This document shows positions 22,872 through 35,360 of a DNA stretch of 64,000 nucleotides, piece by piece; position 1 is the stretch's first letter; each line of letters begins with the position of its first letter. The notes beneath the pieces were generated by a model. It was not told the DNA's origin. It made no database searches and saw nothing but the letters and a program-made list of their open reading frames with translations. The position numbers were made by a program, and so were the translations under genes. The stretch is from Diorhabda sublineata (Eukaryota > Arthropoda > Insecta > Coleoptera > Chrysomelidae): contig NC_079475.1 of assembly GCF_026230105.1 (NCBI RefSeq), positions 34,222,086-34,286,085 on the forward strand, read 5' to 3'.

Positions 22872-25800
22872 GTGATAAGATAAAAAAAATTCCAATCATA
22901 CCATGTAAACTTCTGTTCACTGAAAAAGTATATACACATTTTGCTAGCGTAAATTCACATTGTCAGTGACAGATAATGCAATAATTGATTAGTTCAGTTG
23001 AATTGAATGTGTATTCAGTGCATTCAGTTCAGTTAACTACAATTCAGAAAATACTGCCTTGATAATTAAATATTGGTGTATATGGCAACAAATGCCAATT
23101 CAATTTACACAGCTAAGAACTTGCAAAAATCTGTCCCAAGACTTGTATGCTATTTCAATGAACAGAATTGTATTTTGACTTATGAATGAAAATAAAAAAA
23201 TTTGTAGTTAGGCATAAAAAACAATTCACCAGTAATTTTTAATTTATGCCTCCTAATTTTCGAAATACGGTTTTTAAGAACCAGTGCGTATTGTCAAATT
23301 TTTATACAGTATCCACAATTTTCCTGTTTCATGAATTCCTGGATATGATTCCTTAAACGAAGCAAAAAGGAAGATTATCCTGTCAGTTTTTAATATATTC
23401 TATTAAATAAATCACGATAGGCGTGCACTACTCCTGCTAACAGACATTTGAACTCTTTAAAATTTTATTAAGATGCGTTATATTTCGATTGAATTTACCA
23501 GCTATGTAAAGAAGCCCATGTTGTAATTTAAGTAGAAAATGAAGAAAATAAATGTCGTAAGTTCATTAGGAAACTCGTGAAATATTCTAAGATAAAAGTT
23601 GGGAGAGATTATGCAAGTCATAGGCATTTGATAAGGTTAAGTAGCTTCTTTAATTCCAAATAATCAGAATACGAAGAAGCTTGTATCGTGTAGTAACTTC
23701 CCAAGAGTGTTTGATGTTCTTTAACATCAATATATACAATTGTTGCATCGTAGCCGAAATGTGGATCCACCACAACACCACCTTATTCAAATAGCAGTTA
23801 AAACTTTTGAGTTTCTTGAGATTAATCACTACCAAAGTGGATTTTTCAGGCGAACTGTTTTCTTGACCCTCATAGTGTACTCCACAATGTGAAAATGAAA
23901 ACTATTTTTGTTCATAATAAATCTGACATTTGAATAAATAACAAAATTATGTTCAATACATACATTATATCTAAAGTGTTCGCATTTAACCCTGAAAACA
24001 TATTGCGAAGTTATTAAGATTTGTTAATTTTTAAAAGTATATGATTAATTCATCTTAACATCTTATTTTATAGAAAACTCTTCACAAAAAGTAATCTGAA
24101 TTCATTTTCAAAAGAGGCTGTCTTTACTTTAGTCAAATTTTAACACTTCAAAAAATTTTGCTACCTCTCAAATCATGCTTAGAGGCCTAAGCCTAAATCC
24201 ATCAGTGACAATCAAATTAAAATTATGAATTAACTGTAGGTATGCCAACAAAGTTTTGTAAAAAATCTTTTTAGATCTATCCTGATACTGGCGTAGATTC
24301 CTTCTGTAACATTATTAAGAAGAATGAATTCCATAATCTGGAGATGATCATGACCGCAGAATGGTAAAGGTATAAGCATACCCTCATTTTAAAAATTGGA
24401 TAGTCTTTTTCTCTGAAGCCATGTAATACTAGATGGATACGGGAACACACAACTAAATAGCCTGTGAAAGTTATTGTTTGGACAGATATTATCGACTCTA
24501 CTATTATTGGATCTTTCTTTGTAGGAGGCAATTCTAAAGGACAGAAGTATTTCGATTTGTTGAGAAATCAAATAGTTCCTGTTATAAGAAATACAATTAG
24601 TAATAATTTTCTTTTCAGTATTTATGTTCGTAATTACTTGAATCGAGTTTCCTCAAGGGAGATGAATTAGGAAAATAAGCACAGTACTGTGATGTTTTTG
24701 TATTTATCCGCAATCTTTCTATTCGTGGGGTGAATTAATAAACACCGTCTCGCAGGTTCTCAATTTATTTAAGCGCTATACACTACACTAACTAATAATA
24801 ATTCACTTATCATTATCACTTCACTAACTTGAATAATTTATTGGAATTCTTCGATTTCGAAGCCTCTTCTTATTGGGACCGTGGCATTGGAATACCAAAG
24901 TAGACTAATTTTAATATATTTTTCCAGCTTTCGAAAGTGACGTCAAAATTTATCTTTCTTTTAAAAACTATCAAAAAAAACTAATTGTAAAACAGAAGAG
25001 TCCTAAAATCAGGAATATTTAGATGCATTAATATATCAGAAGGTCTAAGAGATAAGAAATTATTCGAAAGAAACAATTTAAATAAACCACTTGGTATAAA
25101 AACGAATATAAAAAAACATCAACATCAAGATTCCGCGGTTTATAAAAAGTAAGCCAAAGGCGCTGCGTATGCCTTCGCTGAATTTTAGAATTTCAATACA
25201 TCTTGGCAGGACCGACTTTAGGGCGGAGACACGTTAGTGACAATACAATGAACTATTCGTCGTCTTGTGAACTGGGCTGTAACTGTAACTGTAACTACTT
25301 TGGCGTTTATTTCTGTCTCAAATTTCTGTTCGGTTCGGTAATTTCGAATGTATATCAAAATATATGTGCGAAAATCGTCAAGAATTTTTATATTTATGAA
25401 TTCATGAAAGGCTGTCATTTAGGTGTATGTTGGCAGTGTCTTGTATAAACCCATAATATAACTTTTAAATCCCATTTTGAATTTGTGTGACAATTGATAT
25501 GAAAATATTTGAGAAAATAAATAAAATTAAAATGGTTTATCCGAGAAATTGTTTTTTTATTTCACATTTCGCTATAATTTTTATCAAATCGAAAATCATT
25601 CGAATCGAATTAAAAATGTTCTCTCTTGTACAACCTTATCGGCTTCCAGTCATCACCGCGAGCTATTAGAATATTCTGAGTGCACCAGCGCCCTTTGTAC
25701 TGTTTTCCCTCCTTTTCCGCCAGCAAAATTAATATTTTCCACGTCATGTTCAGCAGCAACGTCTGATTTTGAATTTACACGCCGGTGGACAAGCACTTAC

Positions 25801-26360
25801 CAACGTTCATTCAATTGATAAAGTCCTCTATTTGCGAAACGTGACTCATCTTAGGGAATCTTGGATAACTATGATCGATTATCGATGAGACTGTACCGGC
25901 AGTTGTATCAAACTTTGCTTGAAATATTCATTAGGGGGATTATTCTGTTCTACTCTCGAAACAAAAATCATGAGTTTTATTGCGTTTGCATGTCATGAGT
26001 TGTGATGTTTTTGTTTGGCCGGGAGTATTATAGGGATAAATGTTTATTTGTATACGCGAAAATACTACGCTTTGTGCATTACTGTTCGTTGATCTTCATC
26101 GGATGTTTAGCAAGCATCGGCAAATACTTTGTAAACGATTCAAAATTTTCATTTACCACTGCAGTTGAATTTTTATTGTTTATTTCAAATAAAAGGAAAC
26201 AAATGAGGTTATTAGAACAGGATGAGAACTGCTTTTTTTAATACATACGAAAAAATTTAGGAGAAGAATTATCATCTTCGGAGATATCAGCACTATAAAG
26301 TAGTGAGTAGAAGCTGGGGAAAGGAAAACCACCTATATTTTCTCAACATTCTTGTTATAT
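22872..26360. other. AT-rich DNA, probably the next Beat intron
   Basis: No downstream Beat exon was recognised. A short (CTGTAA)3 run is at 25277-25294. The stretch 25640-25830 is richer in GC, but its frames are not recognisable. Confidence 0.4.
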
Positions 26361-26362
26361 TA

Positions 26363-26853
26363 CGAGAGCCGTTTTTTTTTCAGCCTCCGATAGGCTATAA
26401 ATAAAAGACAAGCTCATATAAAACAATAATTTTATTACCAAAAGATTAGTTTACTTACTGTTACTTTTCGACATAATAACCGAAGAGTTTGAGACATATC
26501 TGTGGACAAGCTTCAAGCTTTCAATACTCTCTCAACTCATTGAACCAGGTCATCTGAAACGACAGATTTGTGTCCTTGGCCTCCTTCATGATGCACATCA
26601 TTACGGCCATATTTGAACTTTCGACACCATTTACGCACAACACCATCACCCACGAGGTTTTACCCATACACACACTCATTCTTCGATGGATTTTTGCAGC
26701 ACTATGGCCTTCAGCTTGTAGAAACCCCACTTGGCGGGAGCATAAATAATGGTGGACGTGTTTACTTGGCTTTAGTACAACGCCGACTGACGCCTGAATA
26801 TCAACAATGGCGGAGTGTGTAGTGCGAGTGCATGCCTGCTAAAATGGCCTTCG
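26363..26853 (-). mobile_element. Mariner deletion derivative (491 bp) with TIRs and TA duplication
   Basis: The left end is TA then cgagagccgtttt (26361 on); the right end is aaaatggccttcg then TA (26854-26855). Inverted, the right end reads cgaaggccatttt, which matches the left end. The orientation is minus, judged from the transposase remnants within. It belongs to a different mariner family from the 18738 group, because its TIRs and its DNA-binding domain differ. Confidence 0.75.
26461..26760 (-). pseudogene. Mariner transposase with N-terminal domain joined to its C-terminus
   Basis: The minus strand encodes FLQAEGHSAAKIHRRMS, the first helix-turn-helix of SETMAR-like mariner transposases. 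After frameshifts come RKWCRKFKYGRNDVH-like and GGQGHKSVVSDDLVQ-like blocks from the second DNA-binding motif. Within about 90 bases it reaches FGYYVEK and a TAA (26463-26461), the usual last residues of these proteins. The whole DDE catalytic core, around 200 residues, is missing between the two. What remains is a DNA-binding domain between intact TIRs, interrupted by frameshifts. Confidence 0.7.
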
Positions 26854-26855
26854 TA

Positions 26856-28795
26856 TAAAGTTGGGGGTGAAATAACCAACAACATTCTGTTTGGCAAGAT
26901 TTAGTTCAATTATCTCTTTATTTAGAACCAACTTTCAATTATTGTTGAAAACAATAGGTTTGGAAATAAAATTAATAGAATATGTCCATCGTATTATTAG
27001 TTTCATTTAATAGTTAACTATATAATCAAACAGGCAAAAAGAAAAAAAAATGCTAGAATGAAAAATGAATTTCAACAATTACTGGAAATAACTGCCAATA
27101 GTTAACTAGTAGCCGTTGAAGGAATAAATTCCTTATTATACTGTTAGGTCAAGATTAAGCGATAGTTTTTTCAAAGACCCCTACACTCGTGCCTGGATAT
27201 ACCCATTATGATACCACAAGAAAACCTCCATTGAACTGGTTTATCCTCTTTCTCAAACCACCCAGAACGTTCGATGAACTTACATAAATCGGTTAGAACA
27301 TTTACAGAGAAAGTGTTATGCCATATCAACGTCCTACAGGATCATTTGAGGCTAACCTAAAAACGTGTGCTTTCGATAGATTGTGTACCATAAGTATATC
27401 TACAAATTTGGACATATTAGTCGATTGGTATTGTATGAAATCCTAATGAATTTTGTATTTTTACACGTGGCAAGATATTACCATCGTTCTTGTGCAAGGC
27501 GAAGTGAATTCTTCCTTTTAACCCATAGGTTGGCATACCTTTCCTTGCTAGGTTACTCATAGCATTACACGATCATCAAATCTTTGATATCAAATATCGT
27601 TTACTGAACTACTGATTTATAGCAACCTAGGAACCGCAAATCACATGAATAAAATTCTGTGAATCGATGCGGTCACTGTTTCGATCCTCTCCGTGAAATC
27701 GACCAGTTGTAACAATTTACATGTAAGTTTAAAGATCCGACTGAAATTATTGGAGTGGAGAATAATTTTCCAGTTTTCAAAGATCATTTGAAACTGTTGA
27801 AAAAATTAATTTAGTATCAATCCACAATTCATATTTTGAACAATATACTGAAAAAATTAATGAATTAATGTTTTTGCATTTGCTCTATCTGTTACCAATA
27901 ACTCTTCCAATATATATAGAACGTTCACTAATTTATTTGTAGGTTGTTGGACTGTGATTGATTATTGTGGAAAACAAGCAAATGTCAACATTAATATTCA
28001 TCATAATAATTATTCTATTATTGGTAATCAACCGGTTTATCATCTAATTCAATGTATTGGAGTCTGGTATGAATATTAAATGAAGGTATAAGTTTATCCT
28101 GATATTTCAATCATATGTGCTTTATTACTAGAAACTCTCACTTGTACCAGGAAAAGATCTTTATATACTACTAATTAAAAAAAAAGACAAAAACTTTGAG
28201 TCACGTAATTGTTCTGTGAGAAATAATGTTATTGATTTGAAAAATCCTGAGTAGTTATGGAAGTTTCATTCTCAGAACTAAAAAAATATGTTTCCTTAAA
28301 TTGTTTCACATGTTTCTATTTTCGGAGTCCGGAGTCTCCAAATGAAGTCCAAAAATGGTCTTCAAGCTTTGCTGGTTTCAATTGTTTTTGGAAGCGCTTT
28401 TCAATTATTGCGCTCTCCATGCTCGTCACTTAAAGCTCCCATATTTTCCGAAAAATACTTTAGGTGAAAATGTGAAAAGCGTATTTTCAAGGACATATTA
28501 CATTCCAATTGATGAGTACAGAATATTGAAAAAATCTGTAGTTACCCAGAAAGTTTTCAGTAACTCTAACAAACGCCATCCAAGCTTTTCATTTTTTATT
28601 TGAGGTGGTAATGATTGACTGATATGTAATCGATTTTTTGACGACGGGTCCAACAAATTCACTTTTCATTATTTCAGTGTCACTCAAAGAAGAAATTCTT
28701 TGTTTTAAAAATTTGAAACCAGTTCCATATTTGTACACGGCTTTTACAGAAGTTTTTATTAGTGATGTGCGAAAGGTGATAGTATTATCTTTTAG
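26856..28795. other. AT-rich non-coding DNA
   Basis: No recognisable coding or repeat structure. An 82-codon plus frame at 28355-28603 is probably chance. Confidence 0.4.
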
Positions 28796-28799
28796 GTGA

Positions 28800-29455
28800 T
28801 AAGTGAAGGTTCATTTTTATGTTATGTCCATGAATCTCAACAGTTCTTTGAGGCCATATTGCTCTTACATATTGTTCATTCCTCTCTTGGTTTTTCCACT
28901 TTTCCACTTCCTGGCATAATAAGCAACAATATTTTGTGTCGCCAGTTTGTAGCCCTGAAACCAAAGCAACAACTCCAAAATCTCCATGGATTAACGTGTT
29001 TGTTATATCCTATCTTCTTTGTAGTGAAAATTTATCACTGTTATAGTACAACCATTAGACTTGACTTTGATGAATCAGTTACGAGTCTCCATTCCACTGA
29101 CCTATATTCAAGACCCAATTTTAATATCAAGCTCTCAATGACATTACAGCACACTAAGTTCTCTTTAGAAAACAAATCAAAATATGAACTGTGACGTTCA
29201 TTGTACACGGTAATTTTGACTCCCATCTTAAGCAGATTCCATTGCTTCGGTTTTGAACTTAACACTTCAGCTTTTTGTTTGGGCGAATCCAAATCTCTTG
29301 AGATTATTAAACTCCAGTTGGCTGATGTAATGCGATGCTTGAGTACTGACAAAAGCTGTAAATCCTGCTTGAATCTTCTTCAACAGAAGAAGGCTCAGGA
29401 ACTTCTTCCGAATGAGGGATTGTTTTTGTTACAGAAGACACCTCCGCGTATTTAA
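28800..29455 (-). pseudogene. Pseudogene of a dispersed, uncharacterised repeat-borne gene family
   Basis: Minus-strand blocks occur in order: EVPEPSSVEEDSSRI (about 29410-29365), ISRDLDSPKQKAEVLSSK and QWNLLKMGVKITVYNERH (about 29300-29195), VEWRLVTDSSKSSL (about 29090-29050), then, after a gap and a frame change, VVALVSGLQTGDTKYCCLLC (about 28973-28914) and a YVRAIWPQR-like block. I recognise this order from large numbers of uncharacterised proteins in insect, cnidarian and other animal genomes that behave like transposon passengers; no biochemical role is known to me. The cysteine cluster KYCC-x2-C hints at metal binding. About 100 bases are missing between the two halves, and stops are present. 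Pattern recognition only, without a search. Confidence 0.6.
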
Positions 29456-29459
29456 ACGT

Positions 29460-30370
29460 AGGCTTCGATTTCCTCTAAAAGCATTTGATATTGGTCAAGC
29501 AAAAATAATACACGACGTATCACTAGTTGACCAAAAGGCATTGTTGAGTATTGTCCATTAAACCAATTGGTCAAATATCTGGATATGAGATACCATAGAT
29601 GTGTGGCACCCAATATTTACCCTGTTTTCGAATATACAGGCTGAAATATGCACAATAGCTCTTCTTGATTGAAGGTTTATCAGCTTTTTTTGGTTATTAG
29701 GTGTATATTGGTATTAGGTGGTATTTTACATGATTCAGCCGTCAACTTCCGAAGGTGACTGAAGTGAAGATAATTTTGAGTTACTTACGCAGCTTAACAA
29801 AAAAGTGAAAATTTGTTGAAAGAAAACTATTGAAACAATTTTAGACGAGAATGACAAACTGATATTTCTCTGTTTACTTTTGAGGCGCTGCCAATAAAAA
29901 GCACAATAGATTTAGTTCGAATAACTTTGAGTATTTCCTATTGTTGTCATAATTATTAACCGATGTCTATCATTTTTCTATCATTTGAGTTTATGTCAAG
30001 TGATATAACTTTCTTTACTCTTTCTCTACTTTATAATAAAAATCAAATTATATCTCTTGGTCATGGGCTTTATTATTTGAAACAAATTTATTCCTAACGG
30101 ATTTTCAATATTTATAGGTTTGGTTCCAATATTAGCCTAACTTGGTGGCTCACCGATGACTTAGCTGCTACAGAACTTCGGGAAAATAGAATGAGTTATA
30201 CAGGAGAAAAACTGAAAGAAATAACGTGTAGATAAAGTAGATCTGGGTAAAAAGAGAGTTTGAGTTTATATCATTAAAATATGATAAGACAAAAATCTGT
30301 TCAATTATATTCGTTATGTTTCTCAAATAAATAGACAATAGCAGTTTTTTCTAAATAGAGTAACTCAAAG
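29460..30370. other. AT-rich non-coding DNA
   Basis: Nothing recognised. Confidence 0.4.
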
Positions 30371-30374
30371 AACC

Positions 30375-30800
30375 GAATAAGTGGAATTGACATAACAAGT
30401 TATGGAGACGTAAAAGACGAGGTAAGAGCATAAGTATCTACAGCAAATAAAGTCGCGGGATATCCTCAGAACGTTATATGGCGAAACAAACACCTAACAT
30501 GATAATCAAAGGCACGAATTTACAAAGCGAGAATCAAACCTACAATGACTTATACATAAGAAACAAGACCAGAAATATCAAAAATGAAACAACTCTTGGA
30601 GACCACAGAAATGAAAATTCTCAGGCGGATCTCGGGAAAACACTACTAGACCGAGAAATAATCGAACATCAGACGATTATGTGCGTAAATAACATTAAAC
30701 AACATTACGTCATAAAAAATATAATAGATAAATCTTCAATTGGAACACAGAGTAGAGGTTGACCACGAAAGACTTGGAGTGACAGTCTAGAGCCCGGATG
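30375..30800 (+). mobile_element. RTE-type LINE fragment (end of reverse transcriptase ORF)
   Basis: The plus strand reads GIDITSYGDVKDEV (about 30387-30422), VAGYPQNVIWRNKH (about 30454-30494), then KARIYKARIKP-like and TRPEISKMKQLLETTEMKI in a second frame (about 30565-30617), then LRRISGKTLLDREI (about 30619-30660). Near 30757-30782 lies G*PRKTWSDSL. This order - a Y-G-D segment, core-fingers C terminus, then a G-R-P-R-K-x-W block - is that of the C-terminal half of RTE reverse transcriptases. The 94-codon open frame at 30478-30762 is in the wrong frame for most of it. Two or more frameshifts, no ends identified. Confidence 0.72.
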
Positions 30801-30804
30801 AGGA

Positions 30805-32500
30805 AAGATATACCATTTTCTGTTTTGAAGACGAAAATACCTACTCATATATATATAAAAGTTCGAATTATGCCATAAAAAAATTGTTCGCATGTTATTC
30901 TTTCATGTTTATTATACCTTGGCCTTCAAATTTGACGTAAAATATTATAGTGTAACTCAAAGTCTTACAGCTTTCAACGGAAATGTGAAAATCCAACTTA
31001 CAATCATGACAAGTTTGTAATGAGAATACAAGTTGAACTATAATTTTCATAAGTATATCACGAGAAACGAGAAATATTCAAAAATGCAATGTAAAGGCTC
31101 TTTTAATTTTTATCAGATTGCATTCTACACAATTGAATGGATCGTGTTAACAATCGGAAACAATATCTGAGGCTCGTGAAGTGCAAATTCACATTCTAAT
31201 AACAGTATTGAAGTGACTGATTTGCCTACCAAACCTTGGAAATTGTTATTGTAGAGCACTTGATTCTTAAGTTTGCTCAATTTATCAATAAATACCAGTG
31301 ACGGAGGTATCTGATTTATATCCTAATCTAATTAATTGGTAATCCTTTGTCACGTGCTTTGTTATACATCTCTCAGTTACAGCATGATTGTAACAATTAT
31401 TGTATTTTCTCTGGCGATTATGATAAAAAGCTAAATTCATTATAATGATACACTAATTTTCGCCACATTGCAGGATGTACTCATGCCACCATTAAAATCT
31501 GTTCTCAATCTCAATTTGTGCATTTATTTGCGCAAGGTTCCATAATGTATATTGAGTGTTACTTTGTTGTTTTGGATTGCAGCAGTCAAAATTTCTAGTA
31601 AAATAAAAATGATATTCCTGTCTCAACATTTTCTCATTAAATCTATCCAATGAAATACGTTTTCAACTATGACAGTGTGTCTATGATACCTGAATGTCGC
31701 GTCAATGTTCTTGTTAACATACAATTCTATATATAGTGGATGATGATATTCCCGTCATACTTTCACAAATATAATAATACTAGTTGATCATATCAACAAA
31801 AAAAAACAGCACTAATCTCTCGTAATTAATAACATACATCAATATTTGCGATACCTCCGTCTCTGACTATATGTTCATAATATATGTAAATATGATACCT
31901 TATTAATTTCATTCCAAGTGTGTAAGACTTTGTTTTGTTCTAAATACTAAACATATGCCAAAAAGACATAAAAGAAAGTTTCAAGAGACAAAATAACGAT
32001 TAGGAAATTATTTTTCATTCTTCAAAAATATGTTTAACGTATCAATTTTGCTTATTTTCTATCCTTTTCTGTATATAAAAATCATCAATTTCCTCCGATT
32101 TTTCTAAGACATCTTGATTCTTCATCACATACCTGTCGAATCCACTTCCATCCATAATGCAAAAGAATAAATTTAACACCTGAAAAAGAGAGAGAAATGT
32201 TATAAATATTTCCGTCTCCATTGTTCAGTTTTAAAGCATTTAACATAGGCTAAGCTGCTCTCTCAATCCTCAGTGACAGTATAGCTTGAACGTATTTCGA
32301 CAGTTGATGAAAATTTAATAGGAATGACGTTTTAAATCTACAAAGGAATTAATCTTAATTCGAGTTAAGCCTTCCATGACCGAAATTGAGACGTTGCTTG
32401 AAAGTTATTAGTCCCGGATAAAGGCTAGACTTGCCTCAAAAGAATATATTTTCTCACCTCCTTTATACAATCAAGCGCAGGTTCTCAATTACACAGTTTA
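30805..32500. other. AT-rich non-coding DNA
   Basis: No recognisable genes or repeats, apart from a short (AT)n run near 30848-30858. Confidence 0.4.
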
Positions 32501-32502
32501 TA

Positions 32503-33253
32503 TGAGGGTTGCCTGAAAAATTGGCAAATATATTCGCACCTTCTCATTAAAATTTCAGTCATTATAAACGCTTAGTTTTTGCTTAGCGTCGTTAATAAAA
32601 GAGAGTACGCATTACGAGTTATACTCTGTGTACGGAATCTCTTCACATTTTATACGACTGTAAAATTTTGGGCATCTAAATTCAAACATGGTCGTATCAG
32701 CTTGACTGATGAGGAGCGTTCGGGAGATAGAGGAGGCTATAAGCTATATCAAACGAATACATTCATCATATACTGACTGAAGAATTATATAGGCGTAAGT
32801 TGTCCGCATGTTGGGTGTCGCATTTACTCACTTCGGACCAAAAGAGCATTGCAATGTCCAGGTCTTATTGACGCAGTTTAAACAAAATTAGTCGAATCAT
32901 TTTGCGTCGATTCATAAGTCTAAATGAAACTATCCTCCTTAAATAAAAAAATACAGTGGATTTGAAAAGTCCAACCTGCTCCTAAAAAGCCGAAGACGGT
33001 TAGTAGACCGGAAAAATGATGGCTACCGTTTTTCGAATGTTAAGGGATCGTGTTCATCAAAGATTTTCATCAGACGACGATATTACCACATACTTTTTTT
33101 GAAGACAAAAATGGTATCTGCTATTCAGAAGGGATAAACAGGTTAGGTCATTACTGGGAAGAAATAGTATATAAATTTGAGACTACGTTAAAAAATAGAA
33201 CTAATTATGGAAAAATGAAAATGGAAATATTTCTTGTTTCTTAGGTAACCCCC
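32503..33253 (+). mobile_element. Mariner deletion derivative (751 bp) with weak TIRs
   Basis: The left end tgagggttgcctga follows TA at 32501-32502. The right end, inverted from TA at 33254-33255, reads gggggttacctaa; the shared core is GGGTTRCCTRA. Transposase traces run from the DNA-binding domain to the C terminus on the plus strand. The length is a little over half that of a full mariner. Confidence 0.6.
32590..33243 (+). pseudogene. Mariner transposase pseudogene with core deletion
   Basis: TVKFWASKFKHGRISLTDEE (about 32655-32714) is the second helix-turn-helix and the linker; ILTEELYRRKLSACWVSHLL then DQKSIAM follow in another frame (about 32763-32850). Near 32906 lies a RRFISLNET block at the first catalytic aspartate, which is changed to asparagine. 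MATVF (33022-33033) marks the following strand. The sequence then jumps to RFSSDDDI (33062-33085) and a C-terminal helix, YSEGINRLGHYWEE (33123-33164). The second and third catalytic residues are deleted. Confidence 0.7.
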
Positions 33254-33255
33254 TA

Positions 33256-34475
33256 AAAATTTCACGAAAGTTTATGATATATACACTCCTAACCAAAAAA
33301 TTCATTTAGGTGACACCCTTGGAATCGCAAGTAACTGACAAAAAAAAACTGAAAATGAATTTGTATTTTTCTTGATGAAAATTTTAAGCCAATAGCACTA
33401 GCTTCAAAATGATATAAAATGTTGTAATGTTTTTCCTCTCCCAGTCCAATAAGTTGTGATAAGTAACTATCATTTTTATGCTTGTTTGAAATAGTGCTAA
33501 TTAGGGGTAACTGACCCTTATACAATGTTATCTACCTGCTACTACTATCAATTAGACATCAAAATTCAACCGATACATATCTCCGTGAACAACCAAAACA
33601 ACCAACAGTGTTCTATCTGAAAAGAGACACAACCAGTGATAAAACTGCTTAAATGGTCACTCTTTGCGCTAGCTACTGACTCCAAATTAACTACAGCCTA
33701 CCGAGCTATCTATGATTTGCGAAACGATACAAAGAAGAAATCTCAGTGTATCACCAGCCACGAAATCGGACCTCAAAACAGCGCTCATTATAGAATGGGA
33801 TAGAAAGAGATCGAGAAAAGAAACTTATTTGATCCATGAAAAAGCTCTTATTAGGTCCAGGAGTTAGGTTAATATATAAATTATCATTTTGTCAAACTTA
33901 ATCTTATATCTTCGTTTGATATTTTTTCTTTAACAAAAAAATAACTTAATAACAACATAGACTACTCAATATAAATCTAAGACTAATGGCTAAAATTATG
34001 GGAAGACTGAAAGTACGGAAGATACAGATTTTTTGCTGGACACTTTTGACCGTCCTCCGTGCGACATGAGTCGATTTTTTTGCTAACGGGTTTAATATTA
34101 TACATATAACATTTTTGGTCTCAATGAACAAAAAACAAAACAAAAAAGAACCTACTGGTAGTGTCTGTTGTTATAGGTCTGTTCTTAAATGATTACTCCA
34201 GACCGTCACATTAGAGTAACTTTATATTTTATATTTACCAACGTTTATTTAATTTTAATGATTCATTTAAACATAGCTTGTACTATTGCTGATATTTCTG
34301 TCCTCAAAGTAAGATGACCACTTTCATATTTCACACCTACATACATGTGAATCTATTGAAACATTCTACGCTCGAACACTTTTTCGTCATATTTTACCAT
34401 AGGATATTCCTAGAGATTGAAGAACTGAAAATTTTATTGTACTATTTTTGTGGTAGAATATTTGTTATTCTTTTT
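33256..34475. other. AT-rich non-coding DNA
   Basis: No recognisable feature. Confidence 0.4.
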
Positions 34476-34479
34476 ACTC

Positions 34480-35253
34480 CGAAAGCCCATCCAAATCCCT
34501 TGAACTCCCTCTTATTAAATCTATTGACTCTGCTGAATTGTTTGCCATTAACGAATTTCAGACAATTAGATTCTTATAACAGGTTACCAAAGTTCACTAA
34601 CGGCAATCTGGGAAATATATCCTAATGTATTTCTTTTTTAAAAGGAGCTACTCACTCACTGGAACAATGAGATACATGTTAACTTCATGTGGGTTTCATC
34701 CCATACCGGAATATGGGGAAATGAAAGAGTAGATAGATTAGCAAAAAATGCATACAACAACGAGCAATCATTAAAAATAAATATATTGTATATACCGATT
34801 TCAAAGCATTTGTTAAGAAGAAAATCCAAGAAAAACGGCAAGGAATAGCAAATCGTTGAAAATTATCATGACAACAACTCAAACAATATAAGTAGAAGTG
34901 ATAAAGTGATCCTCTCCCGTCTAAGACAAACTCGTAGCACACATGATTACCTAGTAGCGGGAAATCACGAACCAATGTGCAGGATGTGCAATAGTGAATT
35001 AACTGTGGAACACCTATTAATTGATTGTTTAAAATATGGCAAGGAACGACAAATCAATAAATCACAACATTCACTGGAAAAGCTACTTCAAGGAGACAGT
35101 ACAGTATCAAAAAATGTTATTTTTTTGCCAGTGATTCATTTGTTCTTACTAAGCTTTCCACTGTTGCACCATTATCGCTTTGAAATATATAGAAAATTTT
35201 TATCTCAGTTTGTTTCTCAACCTAATACAAATTTGTTAATGGACTTTTCCTAA
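34480..35253 (+). mobile_element. LINE fragment: RNase H domain and terminal cysteine motif
   Basis: The plus strand carries SAELFAINEFQTIRF (about 34530-34575), the catalytic-glutamate helix of RNase H. VNFMWVSSHTGIWGNERVDR and LAKNA (about 34678-34755) form the closing H...D motif. In the next frame, SRLRQTRSTHDYL and then CRMCNSELTVEHLLIDCLKY (about 34981-35040) form the C-x2-C...H-x4-C end of LINE ORF2. The TDSQ block between the first two is eroded. This is a Jockey or I-like LINE, from a different family to the one at 10293 (much more AT-rich). No clear 3' tail was seen; the last open frame stops at 35253. Confidence 0.78.
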
Positions 35254-35360
35254 TTCAATACTTGCTCGCACAAATCCATAACAAATCTCAATTTTGTTAA
35301 CTTTTTTAGGACGAAAAACGTTTTTCCCAGTAACCTGTAACTACCGTATTTGTCCTGTAG

